A DNA stretch of 24,559 bases from a virus, in IMG/VR virus record IMGVR_UViG_3300006735_000240, positions 1 to 24,559 of that record; one strand, 5' to 3'. The position numbers and the translations under genes are program-made. Under the pieces are notes generated by a model. That model was not told where the DNA came from. It ran no database searches and worked only from the letters and a program-made list of their open reading frames with translations. How positions within the stretch are numbered: the stretch's first letter is position 1; the number at the start of each line of letters is the position of its first letter. This document shows positions 6,551 through 13,338 of this stretch, one piece after another.

Positions 6551-9330
6551 TAGGTTAAAGCTCCAGACGCTGACACAGCTATCGTATTGTTACCACTTGC
6601 CGCACTACAGTAGTAAGCAAGATGATATGTTCCAGCCGTTGCCAATGCTGTTAGAGCAGTAGCGTTGATTGCAACAGAAGCATGGGCTGACACGGTGTGA
6701 CCACCAGAGTTAATCAAAAATACATTGCCAGATTGCCCTGCGGCAGGGTTTGTAAAGGTCAAAGTAAAGTCGCCTGATGGTGTGCATTGAAAGTCGTTGC
6801 CAACAGCAAGGTCAAAGCTACCATCGTTGTCGGTGGTGACATGCCCAAATGCTCTACCATCCACTTCAATATCATCGTTTATCTTGAATATGGTTGTGCC
6901 TGTAGCAATCGAAGCCACTGTAGCATCCGCATCGTTTTTGATTGTTACATCAGTTGTACTACCCTGACCTGTAAGAATTAAACCTTCTCCAGCGGTATAT
7001 CCTATTGCAGCATTGTCACCAGCGGCAGTGTCACCATCAGGTTCAAAGGTAGCTGCTGTGGCTACTCCAACAATGTCTACATTTGTGGTGCCAGTTGGAA
7101 TACTAAGAACTGTAGCATCTGCATCGTTAACTAATGTGATATCGTTGGTTGAGCCTTGTCCGGTTATTATTGCCCCGAGTGCAGCAGTGTAACCAAATGC
7201 CGCTGCATCACCAGCCGCAGTGTCACCATCTGGTTGGAAATTTCCACCACCTACATCACCACTAAAATCAGCGGCAGTGCCGTTTAACTGTTGTGTAAGG
7301 GTGAGCTGTCCATTAGACGCGATTGTAATCGCATCAACATCACTTGCAGAACCAATAGTTTTTCCATCGCCTATTATTATATCATCGGTAAAAGTTGCAA
7401 TTCCAGTTATCGCTGCAGTGCCACTAATCTCTACATTACCGTTTATATCAATCAAAGTTGAATTAAGTTCAATCTCATCATCCGCGTTAATATCCAAATC
7501 ACCATCAGCAGGTGAGCCAATGTTGATAGCGGAGTCACGAAATTGAACTACCATTGCTGCATTAAGTAACAAGCCTGTATCAGCAACATGAGTGAGGGTT
7601 ACGTCTTGATCGTTACCAAACTGTATAGTGCCAGCATCAGCAAGGAATAAGTCAGAAAACTCTTTAGACGCAGAGCCAAGAGTTGTACCATCGGCGCTTA
7701 CTGGTAGAATGGATGTGCCAAAAGTACCCGTGTTAATTACAGGACTGGTAAGTGTCTTGTTTGTTAACGTGTCAGTAGATATTAAAGATACTAAAGTAGA
7801 ATTACCCCCTGCTGGGAGTAACATGATGTTTGTTACTGCTGCACTGTGGGGTTGTGACGCCAGAGTCTGACCGTGACTGTTACTTTCACAGTTGAATACT
7901 ATTCTACCGGAGTTGGTGTTGCCTCGTACAACCACCGTGCCTGTTCCATTGGGAGCCAAGTCTAATGTAGCGTTGGATGTGGTGACGATATCCGCCCCAT
8001 TCATATCCAAATTGCCCCCCAATTGCGGAGAACTATCCTCAACTATATTGCTTATACCAGAAGATGTGGCTAATCCAGCTACTAGCGTGCTACGTGTTAT
8101 TTTCTTTAACCCACCACCCGACGTATCTACAGCAATAAACACATCATCATTCGCTACAGTTGATATCTCAGACAAACTGCCTGCTGCTACGGAATTAAAA
8201 TTTGTACCGTCAGCCACAAGTAAATTACCAGCAGTGTTGGTTCCCATCGTGATGTCATCACCAGATACAGTTAGATCACCACTAATTTCTACGTTGCCGT
8301 TGATGTCAATTGTCGTAGCATTTATTTCTATTTCTGTATCGGATACAAGATCAAGCACACCATCGGCTGATTGATGAATGTACGTACCGCTATCTCCAAA
8401 CTGCAGTTGTCGAGTTGAATTTAAAAGGACGCCTGTGTCGGCAACGTGAGTTAACGTTACGTCTGTATCTGCGCCAAATCCAAGAACTGCAGCATCAGAT
8501 TTTAATGTTAGATCGTCACCAACCGTTGCATCAGCGGATATTTCGAGCAGTGCAGTAGTAATCTCCACTTCTGTATCTGCAGCAATGTCTAGTTGCCCGT
8601 CAGCGCTAGAATTTATAAACAGTGCAGAATCTCTAAAGAGTACTTTCTTATCAGTTGCCACTAATATGTCTTCTGCAAGCCCGTCAATATATGCGGAACC
8701 GTTGATGTATATGTCTTTCCACTGCTTTGAAGAGCTACCTAAATCATAGGTATTATCGTCATCTGGAATGATGTTTGAATCTACTTCACCGCCAAACACA
8801 ATGTTGTCAGTATTTGCGTCACCAAGAGTTATTGTACCGCCGTTGAACGTGGTTGTTCCTGTCACTGTGGCATTACCAGTTACAGCAAGATTACCACCGA
8901 CACCAAAGTCACCCGCTACATAGTTAAGACTCTCGACTACGTTAGTGCCATCACAATACACAAACCCAGTTTCACCCGCTGTAATAGCGACACCAGTTCC
9001 TGATGCTGTCTTAACGGTTACTGTTTGAGCCGTACCATTCTTTACTATAAATATTTTACTAAGCGTTGGCACAATTACCGTAGCTGCGCCAGATAAGGAT
9101 GTACCTGTATCCGTAAGGTTTAGTATGGCGTTTCTTGATTCTGCTGTCGTACCATTAGCTGTGGACAATGTAGCGGAGTTACCACTCCAAGTATTGATAG
9201 TTGCGGTGCCAGCTATGGCTTCCTCTACCATCTTGGTAATATTTTCGTTTACTGTATTACCCCAACTACCGCTTAACTCGCCTTGTGTGGGTAAAGCTAC
9301 TTTCAATAAAGTACTAAATTGTGTTGCCAT
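6550..9330 (-). CDS. Repeat-rich trimeric tail-fibre protein
   Basis: 926 aa. The N-terminal domain (about 1-135) begins TLLKVALPTQGELSGSWGNTVN and contains KIFIVKNGTAQTVTVKTASG, a virion-attachment domain I know from many marine phage fibres. The rest is low-complexity beta sequence rich in Asp, Gly, Thr, Ala and Ile, of the kind that builds trimeric beta-helical shafts. LGSSSKQWKDIYINGSAYID (about 197-216) and the related LGSASKEFSDLFL are typical shaft modules. Two equal 62-residue repeats lie at 290-351 and 576-637, and two 64-residue repeats in tandem at 698-761 and 762-825. The C-terminal about 80 residues form a distinct beta domain. The ATG has GAGGA seven bases upstream. Likely the main fibre, with the 865 aa protein as a tip or second fibre. 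Confidence 0.82.
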   Translation of the reverse strand: MATQFSTLLKVALPTQGELSGSWGNTVNENITKMVEEAIAGTATINTWSGNSATLSTANGTTAESRNAILNLTDTGTSLSGAATVIVPTLSKIFIVKNGTAQTVTVKTASGTGVAITAGETGFVYCDGTNVVESLNYVAGDFGVGGNLAVTGNATVTGTTTFNGGTITLGDANTDNIVFGGEVDSNIIPDDDNTYDLGSSSKQWKDIYINGSAYIDGLAEDILVATDKKVLFRDSALFINSSADGQLDIAADTEVEITTALLEISADATVGDDLTLKSDAAVLGFGADTDVTLTHVADTGVLLNSTRQLQFGDSGTYIHQSADGVLDLVSDTEIEINATTIDINGNVEISGDLTVSGDDITMGTNTAGNLLVADGTNFNSVAAGSLSEISTVANDDVFIAVDTSGGGLKKITRSTLVAGLATSSGISNIVEDSSPQLGGNLDMNGADIVTTSNATLDLAPNGTGTVVVRGNTNSGRIVFNCESNSHGQTLASQPHSAAVTNIMLLPAGGNSTLVSLISTDTLTNKTLTSPVINTGTFGTSILPVSADGTTLGSASKEFSDLFLADAGTIQFGNDQDVTLTHVADTGLLLNAAMVVQFRDSAINIGSPADGDLDINADDEIELNSTLIDINGNVEISGTAAITGIATFTDDIIIGDGKTIGSASDVDAITIASNGQLTLTQQLNGTAADFSGDVGGGNFQPDGDTAAGDAAAFGYTAALGAIITGQGSTNDITLVNDADATVLSIPTGTTNVDIVGVATAATFEPDGDTAAGDNAAIGYTAGEGLILTGQGSTTDVTIKNDADATVASIATGTTIFKINDDIEVDGRAFGHVTTDNDGSFDLAVGNDFQCTPSGDFTLTFTNPAAGQSGNVFLINSGGHTVSAHASVAINATALTALATAGTYHLAYYCSAASGNNTIAVSASGALT
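6856..7239 (-). repeat. Tandem repeat of two 64-codon units in the 926 aa fibre gene
   Basis: Residues 698-761 and 762-825 begin FQPDGDTAAGDAAAFGYTA and FEPDGDTAAGDNAAIGYTA and continue with GQGSTNDIT / GQGSTTDVT and NDADATVLSI / NDADATVASI at the same offsets. The DNA copies have diverged (for example the GTCACCATC segment is kept while codon third bases differ), so this is an old duplication of a fibre-shaft module rather than a recent one. Confidence 0.85.
7420..7605 (-). repeat. Second copy of a 62-codon fibre-shaft repeat
   Basis: Residues 576-637 of the fibre protein: DVTLTHVADTGLLLN, then QFRDSAINIG, SPADGDLDI and IDINGNVEISG. It matches the copy at 8278-8463 without an insertion or deletion over 62 codons. 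Confidence 0.85.
8278..8463 (-). repeat. First copy of a 62-codon fibre-shaft repeat
   Basis: Residues 290-351 of the fibre protein: DVTLTHVADTGVLLN, then QFGDSGTYIH, QSADGVLDL and IDINGNVEISG. A shorter, weaker relative (VLFRDSALFI, SSADGQLDI) lies just upstream in the protein, at about residues 230-255. Confidence 0.85.
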
Positions 9331-9343
9331 CTGTGAGTCCTCA

Positions 9344-9775
9344 CTAATCTATGCGAATTAAAGCATTTGTCTTATCTGCTGTTGGAAACTGAATAACAAA
9401 ATCTGCAGAGCTTGTCTGCTTATCTTCTCCAAAATCAATCACTGCTATTGCAGGATTACCTGTTGCAGACTTGTAAATTAATGCTCCTCTAGCGGTAATA
9501 GAAGAAGAACTCCAAGTCGTATCGGCAAAATCTAAAAATACTGTAGTGCCTGAAGCTGCCGGATTTGCAGCTATAGTTAAGGTATTTCCGCCAGCAGTAT
9601 ATCCAGTACCGCTTACTTCGTTATTTGTAGAATAAGCAGTCGTAGTAGCATCTAAAGTTGCGCTAGATGTGTATAGAGCAATCTTAAATGCCTGTGATGT
9701 ATCACCACTAAAATCCATCTCTCCATCTAAGAGAGCTATCTTGAATGACGTACACAGTGTTTGAGTTACAGCCAT
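9344..9775 (-). CDS. Small beta-rich virion structural protein
   Basis: 143 aa. The sequence reads TSFKIALLDGEMDF, then AFKIALYTSSATLDATTTAY, NEVSGTGYTAGGNTLT and a DTTWSSSSITARGALIY strand. This pattern is one I know as a common, usually unnamed, structural protein of marine and other podovirus-like phages, located between the head-tail adaptors and the fibres. It has no membrane span and no recognisable enzyme motif, and looks like a beta sandwich. A possible role is tail-tube, decoration or fibre-attachment component. AAGGA lies six bases before the ATG, and the stop is 13 bases from the next start. Confidence 0.65.
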   Translation of the reverse strand: MAVTQTLCTSFKIALLDGEMDFSGDTSQAFKIALYTSSATLDATTTAYSTNNEVSGTGYTAGGNTLTIAANPAASGTTVFLDFADTTWSSSSITARGALIYKSATGNPAIAVIDFGEDKQTSSADFVIQFPTADKTNALIRID

Positions 9776-9784
9776 AATTTATCC

Positions 9785-10429
9785 TTAAGTTACAGGCGTA
9801 CGAGACTGTCCAGAACGGTAGTAGTCTTGCCGTAACTTACCGTCTCCAGTGCGCTGTAGTAGTGTAATAGCTTGTAAATAACGCTTCTCATACATAGCAA
9901 CTACATCGGCCTCACCCTTCATAAAACGAATTGCTTCCATAAGTGCGCCGTTTAGAAGTGCAGTATCAAAGTTGTCGCCCAGATATGTGCCTCCAGCGGT
10001 GACTATTGATGTGGGGTATTTTGCATATATGTGTTCTATCTCGTAATTTTGATCTGGAGTAGGTGCAAGCAAGAAGCGCACGTTAGACCCTACTGTGCTG
10101 TGATAAGCATAGAATTTAGGTAGTCCATATTTTGCACTAGTGTTTACAGGGTAAGCATCACGTAAGAAGTTAACGTCTTTATTTAACAGGTAAGTTGTGG
10201 TGCTACTGCTAATTACAGCAAGACTGTAAGTGTACAGATAACCATCTGGCGTAGTGTAATGCTTGTTAGTAGCAGTCAAAGGGCCGCTATCCACATTACG
10301 CATAGCTGGTAACTCAACAGTGTTATGGATCATCTGTTCCGCTTGCTGTGCAAACAAGGCGTGTTGATCCGCTGTAAACGTCTGTTCACATATATCCTCA
10401 ACATTTGCCTTTAAATTAGTATAATTCAT
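9785..10429 (-). CDS. Head-tail adaptor-like protein (SU10 adaptor-type)
   Basis: 214 aa. The N-terminal helices (NYTNLKANVEDICEQTFTAD) and AEQMIHNTVELPAMRNVDSG (about 30-50) are followed by YTTPDGYLYTYSLAVIS, a beta region with FLLAPTPDQNYEIEHIYAKY and C-terminal helices ALLNGALMEAIRFMKGEADVVAMYEKRY. This helix-beta-helix plan, with the AE-x-x-I and L-P-x-x-R elements, is that of adaptor proteins in SU10-like podoviruses. These sit under the portal and join the tail. It comes soon after a second protein of the same general type (10998-11678). The ATG is three bases after the stop of the preceding small gene. Confidence 0.65.
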   Translation of the reverse strand: MNYTNLKANVEDICEQTFTADQHALFAQQAEQMIHNTVELPAMRNVDSGPLTATNKHYTTPDGYLYTYSLAVISSSTTTYLLNKDVNFLRDAYPVNTSAKYGLPKFYAYHSTVGSNVRFLLAPTPDQNYEIEHIYAKYPTSIVTAGGTYLGDNFDTALLNGALMEAIRFMKGEADVVAMYEKRYLQAITLLQRTGDGKLRQDYYRSGQSRTPVT

Positions 10430-10432
10430 AAT

Positions 10433-10660
10433 TTACCCCATAGGACCGCGAGCCATAAAACCTTTGGTTGCTGCACCTGCGCCACGTATTTTGATGCCGC
10501 CTTTAGCTGCACCTTTTGACCGTACCATTTTGCCTGCTTTAAACCCCGGCACTCCACGACCTTTGAGAATGTCAGCTTGTGTGACCTTGTTATCCCCAGT
10601 AAGATCAGGAAATCCGCCTGTACTTGTTTGCTTGCTCATGTTTGCCCTCGTCATTGCCAT
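10433..10660 (-). CDS. Small basic protein with dockerin-like calcium loop and C-terminal RGAG motif
   Basis: 75 aa from the ATG at 10660, or 68 aa from the ATG at 10639, which has the better ribosome-binding site (GAGG, six bases upstream). Residues 19-30 (DLTGDNKVTQAD) fit a dockerin/EF-hand calcium loop: Asp, Thr, Asp, Asn, Val, Thr and final Asp at loop positions 1, 3, 5, 6, 8, 9 and 12. LKGRGVPG follows. The C-terminus KGGIKIRGAGAATKGFMARG is basic and shares R-G-A-G with the 274 aa protein and R-G-x-G with the 88 aa protein. I know the 'DLTGD-KVT--D-L-GRGV' phrase from many marine phages, where it has no assigned role. It lies between the zinc-ribbon gene and an adaptor gene, so a virion role is plausible. 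Confidence 0.68.
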   Translation of the reverse strand: MAMTRANMSKQTSTGGFPDLTGDNKVTQADILKGRGVPGFKAGKMVRSKGAAKGGIKIRGAGAATKGFMARGPMG

Positions 10661-10668
10661 TGTTTTAC

Positions 10669-10995
10669 CTAAGAAGTTGTTACTGTTACTGAACCTAGAG
10701 ATGCGTTCATTACAAACTCTAGTTTGTTATCCAAAGACCCTGAGTATCTTAACGCTCTACTTTCTGCATAACCTACAAAATCTGGTCTAGGATCTCGTAT
10801 TGCTTGTGGATCATCCACTGGAAACATACCTAGCTTTAATTGTGGATGATCGTAATCAAAACAATAAGGACATGCCTTTAAGTTAGTATTATTACCTTTT
10901 CTTATTATATTACGCAAATCACGTAATTTATATCTAAATCCACATATATCACACTCTGCGATAGCTCTTTTTATGGATGCGAACCTATTAGACAT
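10669..10995 (-). CDS. Zinc-ribbon-like protein of the head-tail gene cluster
   Basis: 108 aa. Two Cys pairs, C15-x2-C18 in CDICGF and C42-x2-C45 in CPYCF, form a likely zinc ribbon of about 30 residues. They are separated by the basic YKLRDLRNIIRKG stretch. The region after it, DHPQLKLGMFPVDDPQAIRD, then PRPD, is the signature I know from a widespread phage protein that lies near the head-tail connector genes. The C-terminal half has no cysteines and is beta-like. Function is unknown; a structural or nucleic-acid-contacting role at the head-tail joint is possible. AGGA lies seven bases before the ATG, and the upstream adaptor gene ends two bases before it. Confidence 0.78.
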   Translation of the reverse strand: MSNRFASIKRAIAECDICGFRYKLRDLRNIIRKGNNTNLKACPYCFDYDHPQLKLGMFPVDDPQAIRDPRPDFVGYAESRALRYSGSLDNKLEFVMNASLGSVTVTTS

Positions 10996-10997
10996 AA

Positions 10998-11678
10998 TTA
11001 AATCCTAGCAACTCTCGGTATGTATCGTTCAGAAGTCTTCTCTCTATCTTCACCTGCAGCTAAAGTATATTGTTCATCATAAGCTGCTTTTAACATAGCG
11101 ACCCTATCAGCCAGCTCTGGTGTTTTCATGGCTATGTGATACGCCAAACCAGCAACTAAACAAGGTAAGAATCTGAATACCACGTCTGCTGTTTCAACAC
11201 CGCTACCAGCGTCTTCTATCCTTCTCATCCTAAAATACACAAACGTATATGCCTGATCAGGCACAGGCCATAGGTTTACTCTGGGCGTAGCTAATCTTTC
11301 TACAAACACCTGTATTGGTCTACCGGTTGTTAACTTGTTAGGGATAGAGGCGTAAGTACTAACACCAATACGACTTATGGTGAGATCAGACTGTGTGGCT
11401 GTATTGCCTGCATTTGTGCGTATAACTTGATCTAACAGGTCTATAGTGTCTGCAGGTAAACTATATTGAGCTGTTCCTGCAGTGACGGATATCGTACCGC
11501 TATCAATAGTCCACATATTGATACCACGGTTCTGCCACTCAATAGTCATCAGGTTCATGGATCTACGAGCTGTACGAAGGTCATAACCTGACCGCATTTC
11601 ACGACCGGCACGCTCCCACGCTTCTTCCGCAATTTCAGTGAAATCCATATCAAATGCGGTGGTGCCTGATGTAGCCAT
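10998..11678 (-). CDS. Head-tail adaptor-like protein (SU10/P22 gp4-type)
   Basis: 226 aa. MDFTEIAEEAWERAGREMRS, then YDLRTARRSMNLMTIEWQNR and INMWTIDSG (about 10-62) form the N-terminal helical pair and turn typical of adaptor proteins of marine podovirus-like phages. A beta section follows (ISVTAGTAQYSLPADTIDLL, RPIQVFVERLATPRVNLWPV), then C-terminal helices (FLPCLVAGLAYHIAMKTPEL, VAMLKAAYDEQYTLA). These proteins form a ring beneath the portal and act in closing the head and joining the tail. AAGGA lies eight bases before the ATG. It precedes the zinc-ribbon gene and the second adaptor-like gene. Confidence is good for the family, less so for the exact position in the virion. Confidence 0.75.
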   Translation of the reverse strand: MATSGTTAFDMDFTEIAEEAWERAGREMRSGYDLRTARRSMNLMTIEWQNRGINMWTIDSGTISVTAGTAQYSLPADTIDLLDQVIRTNAGNTATQSDLTISRIGVSTYASIPNKLTTGRPIQVFVERLATPRVNLWPVPDQAYTFVYFRMRRIEDAGSGVETADVVFRFLPCLVAGLAYHIAMKTPELADRVAMLKAAYDEQYTLAAGEDREKTSERYIPRVARI

Positions 11679-11954
11679 TTACTTTTTCCTTCTTAACGAC
11701 TTTACACGTCTTGGTTTACCCGCCGGTTGTCCAATTCTCTTCTTCTGTGCAACCCTACTACGTTTTTGAGCGGCTGTCATTTCTCCAGTAGTTTTAGGAG
11801 TTTTTGAAGAAATACGCTTGGAAGGACGGCAATAAGGAGTTCCGCGCTTTTCGCCCTTCTTTCTGCCACACGCCTTGCCAGTGGATACATCTTTCCAATC
11901 CTCCTTAAACCAGCGCTTTAAGGCTAGACCACTTTTTGTTTTCCTGACTGCCAT
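11679..11954 (-). CDS. Basic cysteine-containing protein of a phage/giant-virus family
   Basis: 91 aa, strongly basic. The N-terminal LALKRWFKEDWKDVSTGKAC, GRKKGEKRGTPYCRPSKR and SSKTPKTTGEMT blocks form a pattern (W-F-x-E-x-W-x-D-V, C-G-R, Y-C-R-P, K-R, K-T-P-K-T) that I know from short proteins of phages and large DNA viruses (DUF5872-like; the domain name is from memory). Two cysteines (29 and 42) could bind metal or form a disulphide. The tail after 60 is mostly Lys, Arg, Ala and Gln, ending in RRVKSLRRKK. Unknown function. It sits in a run of basic small genes just before the first adaptor gene, and its stop meets the next start in a TAAATG junction. Confidence 0.7.
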   Translation of the reverse strand: MAVRKTKSGLALKRWFKEDWKDVSTGKACGRKKGEKRGTPYCRPSKRISSKTPKTTGEMTAAQKRSRVAQKKRIGQPAGKPRRVKSLRRKK

Positions 11955-11961
11955 AAATAAC

Positions 11962-12228
11962 TCACACGTACTTTGTAACTTTACGACGGCTAACTATTCC
12001 ACAACCTCTAGCTATGTTACCGTTGCTGGCAGGTCTCTTTCTTTTACGTCTAGCTAGACCACCATTGTCAAAATTTACAACGCCCCCAGTGGCTTTCTTC
12101 TTTTTGCTGCCTTTGCCGTAGTTAGCTGCGCCGACCTTTCTACATTTCGCAATAGCACCTGAAGCATAAGCGCTTGGAAATACTCTATAGCGAGCTTTTA
12201 CTTTGTGATAACAAGCGTCTTTAGGCAT
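11962..12228 (-). CDS. Basic protein with C-terminal RGCG motif
   Basis: 88 aa with 24 Lys/Arg and only two acidic residues. The N-terminal MPKDACYHKVKARYRVFPSA, then YASGAIAKCRKVGAANYGKG, is a block I recall as conserved in marine phages, with cysteines at 6 and 29. A Lys run (SKKKK) and a Gly/Asn segment link it to the C-terminus, GNIARGCGIVSRRKVTKYV. The last part carries the R-G-x-G motif also present at the C-termini of the proteins at 12511-13338 and 10433-10660. A GGAGG site lies 10 bases before the ATG, which overlaps the previous gene by eight bases. Probable nucleic-acid or virion-binding protein; no activity can be assigned. Confidence 0.72.
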   Translation of the reverse strand: MPKDACYHKVKARYRVFPSAYASGAIAKCRKVGAANYGKGSKKKKATGGVVNFDNGGLARRKRKRPASNGNIARGCGIVSRRKVTKYV

Positions 12229-12511
12229 TTTTTCTAGCCCTCCTTATGCTTTCTTTACCTTGCCGAAATATCTTTGCAACTTCGGTCTTACCCATGACTT
12301 TGGCTCTTTGTTCACCAACAGTAAGTATCTGTATCTTTCTGGCAAAAGGCTTACTTACTTTCTTTACCTTTGCCACAGTAGCTCTAGCGTCAGCAGGAGT
12401 AGCAAACTTTATACCCACGGTATCCTTGGGATTCTCATCAGTATAAAGCCTGCGACCACTACCTTTTGGCTTTTTGCCTGTACCTACTCTTGGGTCTTTC
12501 TTTCTTCGCAT
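12221..12511 (-). CDS. Conserved basic small protein, unknown function
   Basis: 96 aa. It starts MRRKKDPRVGTGKKPKGSGR and has RLYTDENPKDTVGIKFATPA, DARATVAKVKKVSK and ARKIQILTVGEQRAKVMGK. A mostly helical, Lys/Arg-rich protein with no cysteine and no membrane span. The phrase KPKGSGRRLYTDENPKDT and the following I-K-F-A-T-P-A-D-A-R are familiar from uncultured marine phages, where the protein has no role assigned. The start shares one base with the stop of the 274 aa gene (TAATG), so translation is coupled. It may belong with the other basic small proteins of the 9.8-14.5 kb cluster. Confidence 0.68.
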   Translation of the reverse strand: MRRKKDPRVGTGKKPKGSGRRLYTDENPKDTVGIKFATPADARATVAKVKKVSKPFARKIQILTVGEQRAKVMGKTEVAKIFRQGKESIRRARKNA

Positions 12512-13338
12512 TAGATGTACTTCGCTTTCCGCAGTCCTTTTCTCTCAATACCTGCTCCGCGAATCTTACCACCTTTTTTCATGCTTTTTTTCATGCCACC
12601 CATAGCCATGCCTTTTTTCTTCATGCCACCCATGGAAAAGCCTTTTTTCTTCATACCACCAGCAGCCATACCTTTTTTCTGTTTGTCTACCATTTTGATA
12701 GCAGCGTTTAGACCTCCAGCAGCCATACCTTTTTTCTTCATGCCACCCATGGAATAGCCTTTTTTCATGCCACCGGCTTTCATACCCATACCCATGTAAG
12801 GAGTTCCTTTGCCACCAGTGCCAGTTCTGCCCGAACCTACATTCGTGGCTGTTTTTGCGGCGGCTCTCTTTTTTCTATCCTCATCAACTATACGCCTACC
12901 AGACGAACCTAGAGGAATCATTGGAGTGCTTCCAGCTTTTGGCTTTGGAGCAGTAATACCTTTTTGATTAGGCATTACTTTTTTAGCTGCAGGTTTTGTA
13001 GGCTTCGGCTTTGGCGTAACCGTAGGAGCCTTTGGTCCTGCACGAGTCTTACCCTGTTGCTTGTTAAGATAATCACGCAAGGACAAACCTGATTTCTTCA
13101 ACTCTTCTGCTGTTACCGCAGCTTTTTTCTTACCTGATTTATCGGTAAAAGTGCTAAGTCCACGCCGTTTTGCCTCTGCAATAGTTTTGGCTGGGCCTGT
13201 CTTTTTTCTTGGGCCGCTCATTGCACCGGGTGACATACCTGAACGTCTCCCACTCATTGCACCGGGTGACATTCCTAATTTCTTTTTGTTTCTAGGCATT
13301 CTAGGCAGTCCACCGTCCATTGCATCTTCTCTAGCCAT
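12511..13338 (-). CDS. Met/Gly/Lys-repeat protein with C-terminal RGAG motif
   Basis: 275 codons from the ATG at 13338, which follows AGGAAGAA; the longer frame to 13461 would overlap the upstream gene by 131 bases and is unlikely. The N-terminal part has two copies of MSPGAMSG, at about 22-29 and 33-40. A Lys-rich helical section and a Pro/Lys-rich linker follow. From about 181 to 256 there is a run of G-G-M-K-K-K-G-M-A/S-x-G-G units with Met nearly every fourth residue. The C-terminus GGKIRGAGIERKGLRKAKYI ends in the R-G-A-G motif shared with two other small basic proteins here. The repeats suggest disorder and many basic contacts, so a virion or genome-contacting role is plausible. No enzyme motif. 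Confidence 0.7.
   Translation of the reverse strand: MAREDAMDGGLPRMPRNKKKLGMSPGAMSGRRSGMSPGAMSGPRKKTGPAKTIAEAKRRGLSTFTDKSGKKKAAVTAEELKKSGLSLRDYLNKQQGKTRAGPKAPTVTPKPKPTKPAAKKVMPNQKGITAPKPKAGSTPMIPLGSSGRRIVDEDRKKRAAAKTATNVGSGRTGTGGKGTPYMGMGMKAGGMKKGYSMGGMKKKGMAAGGLNAAIKMVDKQKKGMAAGGMKKKGFSMGGMKKKGMAMGGMKKSMKKGGKIRGAGIERKGLRKAKYI
12571..12795 (-). repeat. Degenerate tandem repeats coding G-G-M-K-K-K-G-M units
   Basis: On the plus strand the unit CATGCCACCCAT (or CATACCACC) followed by a CCTTTTTTCTTC tract recurs at least six times with spacers of 12 to 40 bases. The longest spacer holds a non-repeat stretch coding AAIKMVDKQ. Unit boundaries and the T-rich tracts make this a likely slippage site, so its length could vary between related phages. 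Confidence 0.8.

Noticed and set aside
7892-8374. A 160-codon plus-strand open frame, and other long plus-strand frames at 14562-15140 and 3405-3773
   Set aside because: They are complements of the fibre, structural and accessory genes, rich in Pro/Ser/Leu typical of antisense frames, with no ribosome-binding site pattern consistent with neighbours.
9331-9343. Short palindrome GTGAG-GA-CTCAC before the 926 aa fibre gene
   Set aside because: Only 5 bp arms with a two-base loop, and it holds the ribosome-binding site; too short to claim an operator.
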